A stretch of 64,000 bases of DNA. Origin: Saliterribacillus persicus (lineage in GTDB: Bacteria > Bacillota > Bacilli > Bacillales > Amphibacillaceae). The position numbers and the translations under genes are program-made. The DNA is taken from NCBI RefSeq assembly GCF_003337485.1, contig NZ_QPJJ01000006.1, forward strand, positions 124,001 through 188,000. The letters run 5' to 3'. The notes beneath the pieces were generated by a model. It made no database searches and was not told where the DNA came from. It worked only from the letters and a program-made list of their open reading frames with translations. Below, in pieces: positions 7,858 to 16,324 of the stretch. Each line of letters starts with the position of its first letter. The first letter of the stretch is position 1.

Positions 7858-10800
7858 TTAACTTTCTACTAATGATTCGGTTTCTTCTAGTTTAACAGAA
7901 ACTAATCGACTTACACCTGATTCTTGCATCGTTACGCCATAAAGAACATCTGCTTCCTCCATTGTACCTTTTCGATGCGTGATAACGATAAATTGTGTTT
8001 CTTTACTATAATCCTTTAAGTAACTAGCAAATCTGGCAACATTTGCTTCATCAAGTGCCGCTTCCACTTCATCTAGTACACAAAAAGGAACTGGTCTTAC
8101 TTTTAAAATAGCAAAAAGTAATGCTATTGCTGTTAATGCTCTTTCTCCACCTGATAATAAACCAAGATGTTGTAATTTTTTACCTGGCGGTTGCGCAACG
8201 ATTTCTACACCAGTTTCTAACAGTTCGTTTGGATCTGTTAAAACTAATTCTGCTTTCCCACCACCAAATAACTTCCTAAAAACAATCGTAAATTCATCTT
8301 TAATGCGATTAAATGTTTCACTAAATCGATACTCCATTTCACTATCCATTTCTCTTATTACTGCATAGAGTGTTTCTTTAGCATCTACTAAATCCTTTTG
8401 TTGCACAGATAAGAATTCATAGCGTTGTTCAATTCTTTCGCATTCTTCAATAGCACCTAAATTAACTTCACCAAGTTCAGTCATGGTTTTTTTAATCAAT
8501 TTTACCTTTTCTCTTGAAGCATTGATATCGGTAGATTTTTCATAGGTATCTTTTGCTCTTTCATAACTTATTTCATATTCACCTTCTAACTTAGATAGGC
8601 AATTTTCCAGAGCTACATCTAACCTTGTAACCTTTACTTCAATCTCTTGATTTTCATTCAATGCTTTATTGTATTTTAGTTGATGCTGTTTTAAAATATT
8701 TTCCAGTTCTTTTGTGTGGTCCAAACGAGTGGATTTTTCTTTTCTTTGAGCTTCTATCTCCGCAACTGTTATATCTTTCTCTTCTCTTTTTGTAGAGATC
8801 TCTTGATTAAGCTTATGCTCCTGGTCCTGCTTTTCACGAAATTCTATAAGTTGTGTGATTTCATTATTCTTTGTATTCATTGATTCATTTATATAGGCTA
8901 ACTCATTTTTTATACTCGAGACTTTTTCTTGTTGATTTCTATATTCCGTTTCTAGCTCAGCAAAACGAATTTGTTGTTGATTTAATTTTTCTTGGATGTT
9001 CTTTGATTGATCCAATGTTTCATTTTGCTTGGAAGATAGGCTATTTATTTCCTCTTCAATCGATTGTAATTGAGGTGAAAGCTTTTTTAAATCCTCTTCT
9101 ACTTGTTGCTGTCGATTAAAAAGAGTCGTTCGTTCACTCTGAAATTGAAGGTGATCCTGATCATATAAATTAAGTTGTTCCTGTAAATATTGTAGCTCCA
9201 GTGCTTTTTCTCTTTTCTCAGCAAGAGATTGCTGTTTTTCTTTTTCTAGTTGCTGAAGCTCTAAAGCGAATTCCTCGAGTTTTTCTTCTTTGTCCACCAA
9301 AGCCACTTTTTGATTGTTCACTTCTTTTTCAAATTTCATAATCTTTTCTTCATAACTAGTAACTTTGGATGATATTTCTTTTAATTCACTTTCACGAGAG
9401 AATAAAGACTGGTTTGTTTGTTTTTTAGCTCCACCTGTCATAGATCCACCTGGGTTCACAATATCGCCTTCTAAAGTAACGACTCGATATTTCCGTTGAA
9501 CTTTTTGAGCTAAATAAGTAGCTTCTTTCAATGAGTTAGCTACTATAACATTTCCTAGTAGCGATTCAATTACCCTGCTAATCTGTGGATCATAACTAAC
9601 TAAATCGGCAGCCATTCCCACATAACCCGATTCCCCAGTCAATTTCGTCATAACTCCTGATGGAATTCTTCTTGATTGCATAGAAGAAATCGGCAGGAAA
9701 GTCGCTCTTCCATTATTGGTTTTTTTCAACCAACTAATAGCACTTCTTGCTGATTTATCATCCTCTGTTATCACATGCTGTGCTTGTCCACCAAGAGCTG
9801 TTTCTAATGCAGATACATAGGGTTGCTCAATCGAAATAAGTTCAATCACAGCTCCATTAATACCACTTAACGTATTATTTTCTCGAGCCTTTAATACTGC
9901 TTTAACTCCTTGGAAAAAACCTTGAAAATCTTCTTTCATTTCGTTTAGAAAATCTTTTTTTGATTTAAATTTATCAAGAATTTGATAACCTTTATATAAC
10001 TTATCTTGGTTTTGATTATATTCAACTTTAAAAGTTTGAACTTCTTTTTCTAAATTTTCCAACGAAGCTGTTAAGCTCTCTACTTTTTCACTTATGAAGA
10101 CATTATTTTCATTTATTCTTTCTGCTTCTATCGTTAACTTTTCTTTATCTTCTAATAGCTTATCTAATTTAGAGGAGGTGTTGGTTTTTTTTCCTTTCAT
10201 TTGGTCCAATTGTTGTGCAATTGACTTTTTTTCATTTCTTTTTGCAGCCTGATCATTTAAAAGCTCTATATATTCACTCTTTAATGTTTCAATCTTTTCT
10301 TCTAAATTAACAGACATTCCCTCTAATACGGACTTAGTTTTTTTGATAGAATTTTTAAATTGTTGTCTTTCTTGCTTTAAATTTTCAAGCTTTTTTTGTT
10401 CAGTAGTTAAATAATTTTCTTGAATTTCTTTTTTATTTGCCAATTCATCTAAATCTCGATTAAGTTTTTCTTTGTTTTCATGGAAATGTTGAAGTCTTTC
10501 AATAACAAGCTTTTTATTTCCTTCTAGACTTTCCAATTCTTTTGTTTGTGCTAAAAGAGTATCTTGAAGAGATGATAAGCGCTGATCAATTTCTTGAATA
10601 TCTTGTCGTTCTTTTTCTACTCCAGCCTCTTGCTTTTGAATAAAAACCTTTGTTTCTAATAACTCTTCCTGCATCTTTTCAAGAGCTTTTGAATTCGTCT
10701 TCCAATTTTCATGTATTTCTTCTATTTCAGCAATAAGTAAGGAAATCTCAGTTTCCGTTAACCGTTCTTTTTGAACGACATATTCTTTTGCCGTAGATGC

Positions 10801-11424
10801 TTGGTCTCTTAATGGTTCCAGCTGGTTTTCAATTTCATAGATTATATCTTCTACACGATTGAGATTTTCTTGGGTTTCAGCTAGTTTATATTCTGCTTTC
10901 TTTTTTCTGTTTTTATATTTTAAAACTCCTGCCGCTTCTTCAAATATAGTTCTGCGTTCTTCTGATTTGGAACTCAGAATTTCTTCTACTTTACCTTGAC
11001 TAATAATAGAAAAAGCTTCCCGTCCAAGACCAGAGTCTAAAAATAAATCTGTAATATCCTTTAACCGACAAGGCTGTTTATTGATTAAAAACTCACTTTC
11101 TCCTGAACGATAAGCTCTTCTTGTAACACTCACTTCTTCGTAATCAATCGGTAAGCGGTGGTCGGTATTATCCAATGTTATGGTAACTTCTGCAATATTT
11201 AAAGCTTTTCTTGAATCACTGCCTTGAAAAATAATATCTTCCATCTTTGCTCCACGAAGAGATTTAGCAGATTGTTCACCTAAGACCCATCGAAGCGCAT
11301 CAGTTATATTACTTTTCCCGCTGCCATTTGGTCCTACGACTACGGTTACTCCTGGAACAAAATCTACACTTATTCTTTCGGCAAATGATTTAAAGCCCAT
11401 TGTGTCTAATTGTTTTAAAAACAT
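7858..11424 (-). CDS. smc: Chromosome partition protein Smc
   Basis: Smc is the ATPase core of bacterial condensin with ScpA and ScpB and acts in chromosome compaction and segregation. The length is 1188 aa (B. subtilis 1186). The N-terminal head has Walker A GPNGSGKSN near residue 32. Long coiled coils flank a hinge at roughly 500-670. The C-terminal head has the signature LSGGERALTAIALLF and Walker B VLDEVEAALDEANV. The start ATG follows TTAGGAGTATG. In B. subtilis rnc directly precedes smc; here a plus-strand gene lies between them, so smc needs its own promoter. Confidence 0.97.
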   Translation of the reverse strand: MFLKQLDTMGFKSFAERISVDFVPGVTVVVGPNGSGKSNITDALRWVLGEQSAKSLRGAKMEDIIFQGSDSRKALNIAEVTITLDNTDHRLPIDYEEVSVTRRAYRSGESEFLINKQPCRLKDITDLFLDSGLGREAFSIISQGKVEEILSSKSEERRTIFEEAAGVLKYKNRKKKAEYKLAETQENLNRVEDIIYEIENQLEPLRDQASTAKEYVVQKERLTETEISLLIAEIEEIHENWKTNSKALEKMQEELLETKVFIQKQEAGVEKERQDIQEIDQRLSSLQDTLLAQTKELESLEGNKKLVIERLQHFHENKEKLNRDLDELANKKEIQENYLTTEQKKLENLKQERQQFKNSIKKTKSVLEGMSVNLEEKIETLKSEYIELLNDQAAKRNEKKSIAQQLDQMKGKKTNTSSKLDKLLEDKEKLTIEAERINENNVFISEKVESLTASLENLEKEVQTFKVEYNQNQDKLYKGYQILDKFKSKKDFLNEMKEDFQGFFQGVKAVLKARENNTLSGINGAVIELISIEQPYVSALETALGGQAQHVITEDDKSARSAISWLKKTNNGRATFLPISSMQSRRIPSGVMTKLTGESGYVGMAADLVSYDPQISRVIESLLGNVIVANSLKEATYLAQKVQRKYRVVTLEGDIVNPGGSMTGGAKKQTNQSLFSRESELKEISSKVTSYEEKIMKFEKEVNNQKVALVDKEEKLEEFALELQQLEKEKQQSLAEKREKALELQYLQEQLNLYDQDHLQFQSERTTLFNRQQQVEEDLKKLSPQLQSIEEEINSLSSKQNETLDQSKNIQEKLNQQQIRFAELETEYRNQQEKVSSIKNELAYINESMNTKNNEITQLIEFREKQDQEHKLNQEISTKREEKDITVAEIEAQRKEKSTRLDHTKELENILKQHQLKYNKALNENQEIEVKVTRLDVALENCLSKLEGEYEISYERAKDTYEKSTDINASREKVKLIKKTMTELGEVNLGAIEECERIEQRYEFLSVQQKDLVDAKETLYAVIREMDSEMEYRFSETFNRIKDEFTIVFRKLFGGGKAELVLTDPNELLETGVEIVAQPPGKKLQHLGLLSGGERALTAIALLFAILKVRPVPFCVLDEVEAALDEANVARFASYLKDYSKETQFIVITHRKGTMEEADVLYGVTMQESGVSRLVSVKLEETESLVES

Positions 11425-11617
11425 GTCACATACTCCTAAATAATAAAAGATGCATTATAATCAATGTTCATGCATAATAAATAATGTATTCTTCAACCTA
11501 TTTATTTTATCATAAAGATAGGAACAAGAGAAAGTAGGATTAAGAAACGATAGTATCTTACAAATCAGCTTAAGAAAAACTAAATACTTAAACAAAAAAT
11601 AAACGAGGAGTGTACTG

Positions 11618-11839
11618 ATGAATTTAGAAGAAGCAAACCAAGAAAATTTAAGTTTTATTATTAATGAAATGGCGGAGAGATTGCAAGTAGTTAATCGTTC
11701 TATTATGGATCCTGATGATTATAATTTAGATAATTATGATGAATTAAAATCTTTATATCAAATGATTGAGCAAAAAGGTAGTTTAAGTGTATCAGAAACT
11801 CAAGCCTTTATTGAGGAATTAAAGAATTATAGAAAATAA
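11618..11839 (+). CDS. yfkK: DUF1128/UPF0435 (YfkK-like) small protein
   Basis: This 73-aa protein has the UPF0435 pattern by eye: N-terminal MNLEEANQENLSFIINEMAE, then LQVVNRSIMDPDDY, a YDELKSLYQMIEQK helix, and a C-terminal SETQAFIEELKNYRK. It looks all-helical and acidic, and its function is unknown. AACGAGGAG stands eight bases before the ATG, and a strong terminator follows. In B. subtilis yfkK is elsewhere; here the gene sits on the opposite strand between rnc and smc. Assignment rests on recalled family features, not a search. Confidence 0.75.
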   Translation: MNLEEANQENLSFIINEMAERLQVVNRSIMDPDDYNLDNYDELKSLYQMIEQKGSLSVSETQAFIEELKNYRK

Positions 11840-11847
11840 TAAGATAC

Positions 11848-11880
11848 AGAAAAAGACTTGGTCTATCCAAGTCTTTTTCT
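11848..11880. terminator. Bidirectional terminator between yfkK-like gene and rnc
   Basis: A 14-bp stem (left arm 11848-11861, right arm 11867-11880, TCTAT loop) has T-runs on both sides. It ends the plus-strand small gene and the minus-strand rnc, whose stop codon overlaps the stem. Confidence 0.88.
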
Positions 11881-12565
11881 AATTATCTAGCTTGTCTATC
11901 GCTTCTTTTGCAGCTCTTTGCTCAGCCTCTTTTTTAGTTCTTCCAATTCCTTTACCAATTGTTTCCCCATTAATAAAAACATTTGCTACAAATTCACGAT
12001 CATGCGCAGGGCCTTTTTCATCTACAATTTGATATTCTACGGCATGATGTTTTTGTTGTTGAACGAATTCTTGTAATTGACTTTTATAATCCATCGTATG
12101 CGAAAAAGCACCGGTTGTAATTTTCGGATAAACAAATGATTCTAGAAATGAGATAACAACCTCATAGCCTTGATCTAAATATAACGCACCAATAAATGCT
12201 TCAAATACATCTGCAAGTAAAGCAGGTCTATTTCTACCACCTGTCATTTCTTCGCCTTTACCTAGCAAAATGTAAGTTCCAAAGCCTAAATCTGTTGCAA
12301 AATCGACTAAAGAAGGCTCGCAAACAATCGATGCCCGAAGCTTAGTCAATTCTCCTTCAGCCATATCTGTATATTCTCTGAATAAATATTGCGAAATACC
12401 CAGCTCAAGTACTGCGTCTCCTAAAAATTCTAACCGCTCATTATCAAGTAAACTTCTCTTGCGATGCTCATTCACATAAGATGAATGTGTAAACGCTTGC
12501 TTTAGTAAGCCTTTATCATCAAAATTAATGGATAAATCCCTTTCTAACGCTATAAAATCAGCCAT
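11879..12565 (-). CDS. rnc: Ribonuclease III
   Basis: RNase III cleaves double-stranded RNA, including rRNA precursors and the scRNA precursor. The N-terminal nuclease domain has the signature [14 protein letters not shown] (from residue 42) and the second acidic pair in [16 protein letters not shown] dsRNA-binding domain fills the C-terminal ~70 residues (KSQLQEFVQ to the end). An ATG two codons upstream is in frame, but GTAGG lies nine bases from the ATG at 12565 and only three from the other. It follows acpP, as in B. subtilis, but behind a terminator. Confidence 0.96.
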   Translation of the reverse strand: MADFIALERDLSINFDDKGLLKQAFTHSSYVNEHRKRSLLDNERLEFLGDAVLELGISQYLFREYTDMAEGELTKLRASIVCEPSLVDFATDLGFGTYILLGKGEEMTGGRNRPALLADVFEAFIGALYLDQGYEVVISFLESFVYPKITTGAFSHTMDYKSQLQEFVQQQKHHAVEYQIVDEKGPAHDREFVANVFINGETIGKGIGRTKKEAEQRAAKEAIDKLDN

Positions 12566-12671
12566 TTTCATTCACCTACCATTACACGCTATTAGAATTT
12601 TTATCATTCTTTTATATCCAAACAAATTTTTGTTAAGAGTTTAAGTGTCGGATATAATAAAAAAGAATATA

Positions 12672-12702
12672 TGGAAAGTCTCGTAATTCACGAGACTTTC
12701 CA
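12672..12702 (-). terminator. Intrinsic terminator after acpP
   Basis: A 13-bp perfect stem (TGGAAAGTCTCGT with its complement) and a 5-base loop are followed on the minus strand by TATATTCTTTTTT. It closes the fapR-acpP operon. Confidence 0.88.
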
Positions 12703-12709
12703 CGGTTTA

Positions 12710-12940
12710 TTATTTGCTGTCTATGTAATTCACAGCATCACCTACTGTTGCAATTTTTTCTGCATCCTCATCAGCAATTTCCATATCAAACTCATCTTCA
12801 AGTTCCATAACAAGTTCAACTACATCTAATGAATCTGCTTCTAAATCATCCTTAAAAGAAGCCTCTAAAGTTACTTTAGATTCTTCTACATCAAGTCTAT
12901 CAATAACGATTTGTTTAACGCGATCAAATGTTTCTGCCAT
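12710..12940 (-). CDS. acpP: Acyl carrier protein
   Basis: ACP carries growing acyl chains on a 4'-phosphopantetheine attached to Ser37 in the motif ADSLD. The product is 76 aa, acidic and four-helical. GGGGGTGA lies upstream of the chosen ATG; a longer frame with seven more codons contains this SD and is rejected. The usual DLGADSLD reads DLEADSLD here: the Gly three residues before the phosphopantetheine Ser is Glu. It is the last gene of the FapR-controlled operon. Confidence 0.97.
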   Translation of the reverse strand: MAETFDRVKQIVIDRLDVEESKVTLEASFKDDLEADSLDVVELVMELEDEFDMEIADEDAEKIATVGDAVNYIDSK

Positions 12941-12981
12941 TGCGCCTTCACCCCCTTTCAATCATCATATTTTATCTGACA

Positions 12982-13722
12982 TTACATTACCATACCACCG
13001 TCTACTTGTATAGTTTGTCCGGTAATATAGGTAGATAAATCGGAAGCTAAAAATAGAGCAACATTTGCTACTTCTTCTGTTTTACCAAGTTTACTCAAAG
13101 GAATAATGGATAACATTTGCTCTTTTTGTTCCTCATTTAATTTATCTGTCATATCTGTCTCAATAAAACCAGGTGCTATTGCATTGACCAGTATATTTCT
13201 TGATGCAAATTCTTTTGCAGTGGTTTTAGTCAAACCGATTACTCCTGCTTTTGCTGCAACATAATTAGCTTGACCTGCGTTCCCGCTAACACCAACAATA
13301 GAAGAAACATTAATAATTCTACCGGATTTTTGTTTCATCATTTGTCTTGTTACACCTTTTGTACACAAAAATACACCTTTTAAATTTGTGTCGATTACAT
13401 CATCAAAGTCACTTTCACTCATCCGCATTAAAAGATTATCTTTAGTGATCCCAGCATTATTCACTAAAATATCAAGCTGACCAAATTCGTTTATTACTTC
13501 TTTAATCATCGCTTTTACATCTGCTTCATTACTTACATCTGCCTTTACTTTAAATGCCTCTGAGCCCAATTCGTTAATTTCATCAACTACTTGCTGTGCT
13601 TTTTCTTCACTACCTGCATAATTAACGACTACTTTAGCACCATTTCTAGCAAATGTTAATGCAATTTCTCTACCGATTCCTCGAGATGCACCAGTAACTA
13701 GAGCAACTTTATCTTTTATCAT
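12982..13722 (-). CDS. fabG: 3-oxoacyl-[ACP] reductase FabG
   Basis: FabG performs the NADPH-dependent reduction of 3-oxoacyl-ACP in fatty acid elongation. It is a 246-aa short-chain dehydrogenase, the same length as in B. subtilis. Residues 10-17 are the cofactor loop TGASRGIG, with NNAG at 88-91. The catalytic set is Ser141, Tyr154 and Lys158 (NYVAAK). Its ATG overlaps the fabD stop by four bases (ATGA), so the two are translationally coupled. Confidence 0.97.
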   Translation of the reverse strand: MIKDKVALVTGASRGIGREIALTFARNGAKVVVNYAGSEEKAQQVVDEINELGSEAFKVKADVSNEADVKAMIKEVINEFGQLDILVNNAGITKDNLLMRMSESDFDDVIDTNLKGVFLCTKGVTRQMMKQKSGRIINVSSIVGVSGNAGQANYVAAKAGVIGLTKTTAKEFASRNILVNAIAPGFIETDMTDKLNEEQKEQMLSIIPLSKLGKTEEVANVALFLASDLSTYITGQTIQVDGGMVM

Positions 13723-14672
13723 ATTTCTTCCCCCTCCTTATACCACTCGACAAATGAGTCAATCGACGCTTTATCTTGTAGCTGAAAAGTCTTTTGCTTT
13801 CTGTCTATTTTTTTCACTAAACCACTTAATACCTTACCACTACCAACCTCAACGATTGCATCTAACTCTTCTTCCACCAGTGCTTCAATTATTTCTTCGA
13901 ATCTAACAGGTGAATATAATTGTTCCACTAATAAATCCTTAATTGAATCAGCACTTTTTACTTTTGCTGCTGTTACATTTGCAAATATAGGTACATGCGC
14001 ATCATTAATTTCTACATTAGAAAGTTCATTATCCAATTTAGATGCAGCTGGTTTCATTAAACTAGAATGGAACGGTCCACTTACATTTAAAGGAAGAACA
14101 CGTTTTGCACCAGCTTCTTTTAATTTATTAATTGCAAGCTCTATTCCTTCAGATGTACCAGAGATAACGATCTGGCCTGGGCAATTTATATTTGCAAGCT
14201 CTACAATTTCACCATTTTTTTCTCGAATTCCAGCAAGAGCTTCTTCTAATTGATCTTTCTGTAAGCCTAATACTGCAGCCATTTTACCTTTCCCTTTAGG
14301 GAATGCCTCTTCCATCAACTGACCGCGCTTATGTACAAGTTTAATAGCATCTTCAAACGATATTGCCTTTGCTGCCACTAGAGCACTATACTCTCCTAAG
14401 CTATGCCCTGCAGTAACGTTTGGAAGAATGTTTTCTTGTTTTAGAATCTCTGTAATAGCACTACTAACCAATAGAAGTGCAGGCTGTGCATGAACTGTAT
14501 GTGTTAACGACTCTTCTGGCCCTTGAAACATAAATTCACTTAAATCTACACCTAACAGATCATCTGCCTTTCTGAACATATCTCTTGCTAATGGGTAATT
14601 TTTTACAATATCCTGGCCCATTCCTATCGATTGTGAGCCTTGTCCTGGATAAATAAATGCAACTTTTTTCAT
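13719..14672 (-). CDS. fabD: Malonyl-CoA:ACP transacylase FabD
   Basis: FabD transfers malonyl from CoA to ACP, supplying the elongation substrate. The 317-aa protein has the oxyanion motif YPGQGSQ at the N-terminus, the nucleophile Ser91 in [12 protein letters not shown], and the catalytic His in SGPFHSSLM near residue 200. It overlaps fabG by four bases and follows plsX after one or two bases, as in the B. subtilis plsX-fabD-fabG order. Confidence 0.97.
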   Translation of the reverse strand: MKKVAFIYPGQGSQSIGMGQDIVKNYPLARDMFRKADDLLGVDLSEFMFQGPEESLTHTVHAQPALLLVSSAITEILKQENILPNVTAGHSLGEYSALVAAKAISFEDAIKLVHKRGQLMEEAFPKGKGKMAAVLGLQKDQLEEALAGIREKNGEIVELANINCPGQIVISGTSEGIELAINKLKEAGAKRVLPLNVSGPFHSSLMKPAASKLDNELSNVEINDAHVPIFANVTAAKVKSADSIKDLLVEQLYSPVRFEEIIEALVEEELDAIVEVGSGKVLSGLVKKIDRKQKTFQLQDKASIDSFVEWYKEGEEI

Positions 14673-14674
14673 AA

Positions 14675-15673
14675 TTACGCCTCCTCTTTTGGAAGTGCAG
14701 TTACAGCTTCTTCAATTTTTCCAGTAACATTTAATTCCACCATTTGCATCGCTTGCTTAATTGCACTGTAAATTGCTCGTTGATCAGAAGAACCATGCGC
14801 TTTAATTACAGGTGATTTTAGACCAAATAATCCTGCACCACCATATTCTGAATAATCTAATTCATCCTTTAAACCTTTAAGTTCTTTTTTTGCAAGCAGT
14901 GCTGCTATCTTTGTCTTGGTATTCGTCATAAATTTATTTTTCATCATGGAAAACAAGGTTAAAGCAGTACCTTCCACCGTTTTAAGTGCTATATTTCCAC
15001 TAAAACCATCTGTTACGACTACGTCACAACCGCCCTCTAGTAAAGATCTAGCCTCAACATTTCCAATAAAATTAATCGGTAGTTCTTCCATTTTTTCATA
15101 AGCTTTTTTGGTAAGGTCATTCCCTTTTCCAGCCTCAGTGCCCACATTTAAAAGCCCCACTTTAGGTGAAGTTATACCACGAACCTTTTCAGCGTAAATG
15201 GAACCCATTAATGCATATTGAGCTAAATGTTGTGCTTTTGCATCAACATTTGCACCAACATCTAATAATAAAAAGCCTTTACCATCTTTTGTAGGTAATG
15301 TTGGACTAAGAGCTGGCCGTTCAATTCCTTTAATGCGACCTACTATAAATAAACCAGCGCTCATAAGTGCACCTGTATTTCCTGCTGAAATACAAGCATC
15401 TGCTTTGTTCTCTTTAACCTCGTTCGCCATTAATACTAGTGAAGCATTTTTTTTCTTTCTAACAGCTTTTACAGGCTCATCTTCTGAAGTTATTTTTTCA
15501 GTTGTATGAATAATCTCAATTCGTTCAGAATTAGTTAGGTGTTTTTTTATGTCTTCTTCATTACCGACTAAAGTGATGGATAAATCTTTAAAATCTTTAA
15601 TTGCTGCTTGAGCACCTAAAACAATTTCTTTTGGCGCATGATCTCCACCCATAGCATCTATTACAATTCTCAT
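14675..15673 (-). CDS. plsX: Phosphate acyltransferase PlsX
   Basis: PlsX makes acyl-phosphate from acyl-ACP, the first step of phospholipid synthesis in Gram-positive bacteria, and is used by PlsY. The 332-aa protein begins [18 protein letters not shown], the family signature. It also shows [24 protein letters not shown] and a Gly-rich block [17 protein letters not shown] near the C-terminus. It lies between fapR and fabD, all under the FapR promoter. Confidence 0.97.
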   Translation of the reverse strand: MRIVIDAMGGDHAPKEIVLGAQAAIKDFKDLSITLVGNEEDIKKHLTNSERIEIIHTTEKITSEDEPVKAVRKKKNASLVLMANEVKENKADACISAGNTGALMSAGLFIVGRIKGIERPALSPTLPTKDGKGFLLLDVGANVDAKAQHLAQYALMGSIYAEKVRGITSPKVGLLNVGTEAGKGNDLTKKAYEKMEELPINFIGNVEARSLLEGGCDVVVTDGFSGNIALKTVEGTALTLFSMMKNKFMTNTKTKIAALLAKKELKGLKDELDYSEYGGAGLFGLKSPVIKAHGSSDQRAIYSAIKQAMQMVELNVTGKIEEAVTALPKEEA

Positions 15674-15688
15674 CTCGCAGCCTCCTTT

Positions 15689-16249
15689 TTATTTTTTGGA
15701 GCGAAACATTTCGAATACACCAGTGAAGACACTGTCATTGTCGACATAACTATGAACTTCTACAAGCGTCCTTGCATTTATATCTGTACCGACTACTCTT
15801 GCTTTTGCTATCACACGCTCTCCTTCGACTACTTGTCGTGTGAATTTTATTTCAGCATTTGTGGTGAGAGCAAGTTCATCATCGATTACTGCAACTGCTA
15901 GTGAATTTGCTTGTGCAAATATATGATGTCCTCTAGCAATTTTATTCCTTGAAAATACATGCTCTTCTCCAATATCTAAAATTGAAATTGCGCGTTGATC
16001 TAATTCAAGGTCTATTATTTCTCCAATTACTTCCTCTATTGGTAAAGCTTTAACTGTTTCATTCCAATGTGTAGTTGCTACTGTTTTAATTCTTTCTCTT
16101 AATTCTGGTATCGACAATTCCATTCGGTCTAAACGAATGGTTTGTATACTAACACCAAATTTATTTGCTAGAGCTTCATCGGTGATAAATGGTGTTTGTT
16201 CGATGGTTTCTTGTAAAAGCAACTGTCTTTCTCTTTTTGTTCTTTTCAT
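15689..16249 (-). CDS. fapR: Fatty acid and phospholipid regulator FapR
   Basis: FapR represses lipid synthesis genes and is released by malonyl-CoA. The 186-aa protein has an N-terminal helix-turn-helix ([13 protein letters not shown] to [19 protein letters not shown]) and a C-terminal hotdog domain that binds the effector ([20 protein letters not shown]). The start is set at the third of three clustered ATGs, which matches the family N-terminus and has GGTGG upstream. A FapR box lies just ahead, so the gene is autoregulated. Confidence 0.96.
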   Translation of the reverse strand: MKRTKRERQLLLQETIEQTPFITDEALANKFGVSIQTIRLDRMELSIPELRERIKTVATTHWNETVKALPIEEVIGEIIDLELDQRAISILDIGEEHVFSRNKIARGHHIFAQANSLAVAVIDDELALTTNAEIKFTRQVVEGERVIAKARVVGTDINARTLVEVHSYVDNDSVFTGVFEMFRSKK

Positions 16250-16268
16250 GTCCATTCCACCGTTCATT

Positions 16269-16285
16269 TTATGACTAGGTACTAA
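16269..16285 (-). promoter_or_regulatory. FapR operator
   Basis: The 17-base site reads TTAGTACCTAGTCATAA on the minus strand. The left half matches the known FapR box (TTAGTACCTNNTACTAA) perfectly, and the right half is degenerate. It starts about nine bases downstream of the -10, so bound FapR would block transcription at the start site. Confidence 0.85.
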
Positions 16286-16294
16286 CAGTAATAT

Positions 16295-16303
16295 ATTATA
16301 CCA
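16295..16303 (-). promoter_or_regulatory. Extended -10 of the fapR promoter
   Basis: The minus strand reads TGGTATAAT, a perfect -10 with the TGN extension. No good -35 stands 17 bases upstream, which fits an extended -10 promoter. It would drive fapR-plsX-fabD-fabG-acpP. Confidence 0.7.
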
Positions 16304-16324
16304 TGATTCATATTGCAAGTATCG

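Noticed and set aside
11440-11490. Repeated ATGCAT-AAT elements upstream of smc
   Set aside because: Short AT-rich near-repeats of a kind expected by chance here; no match to a known operator that I can support.
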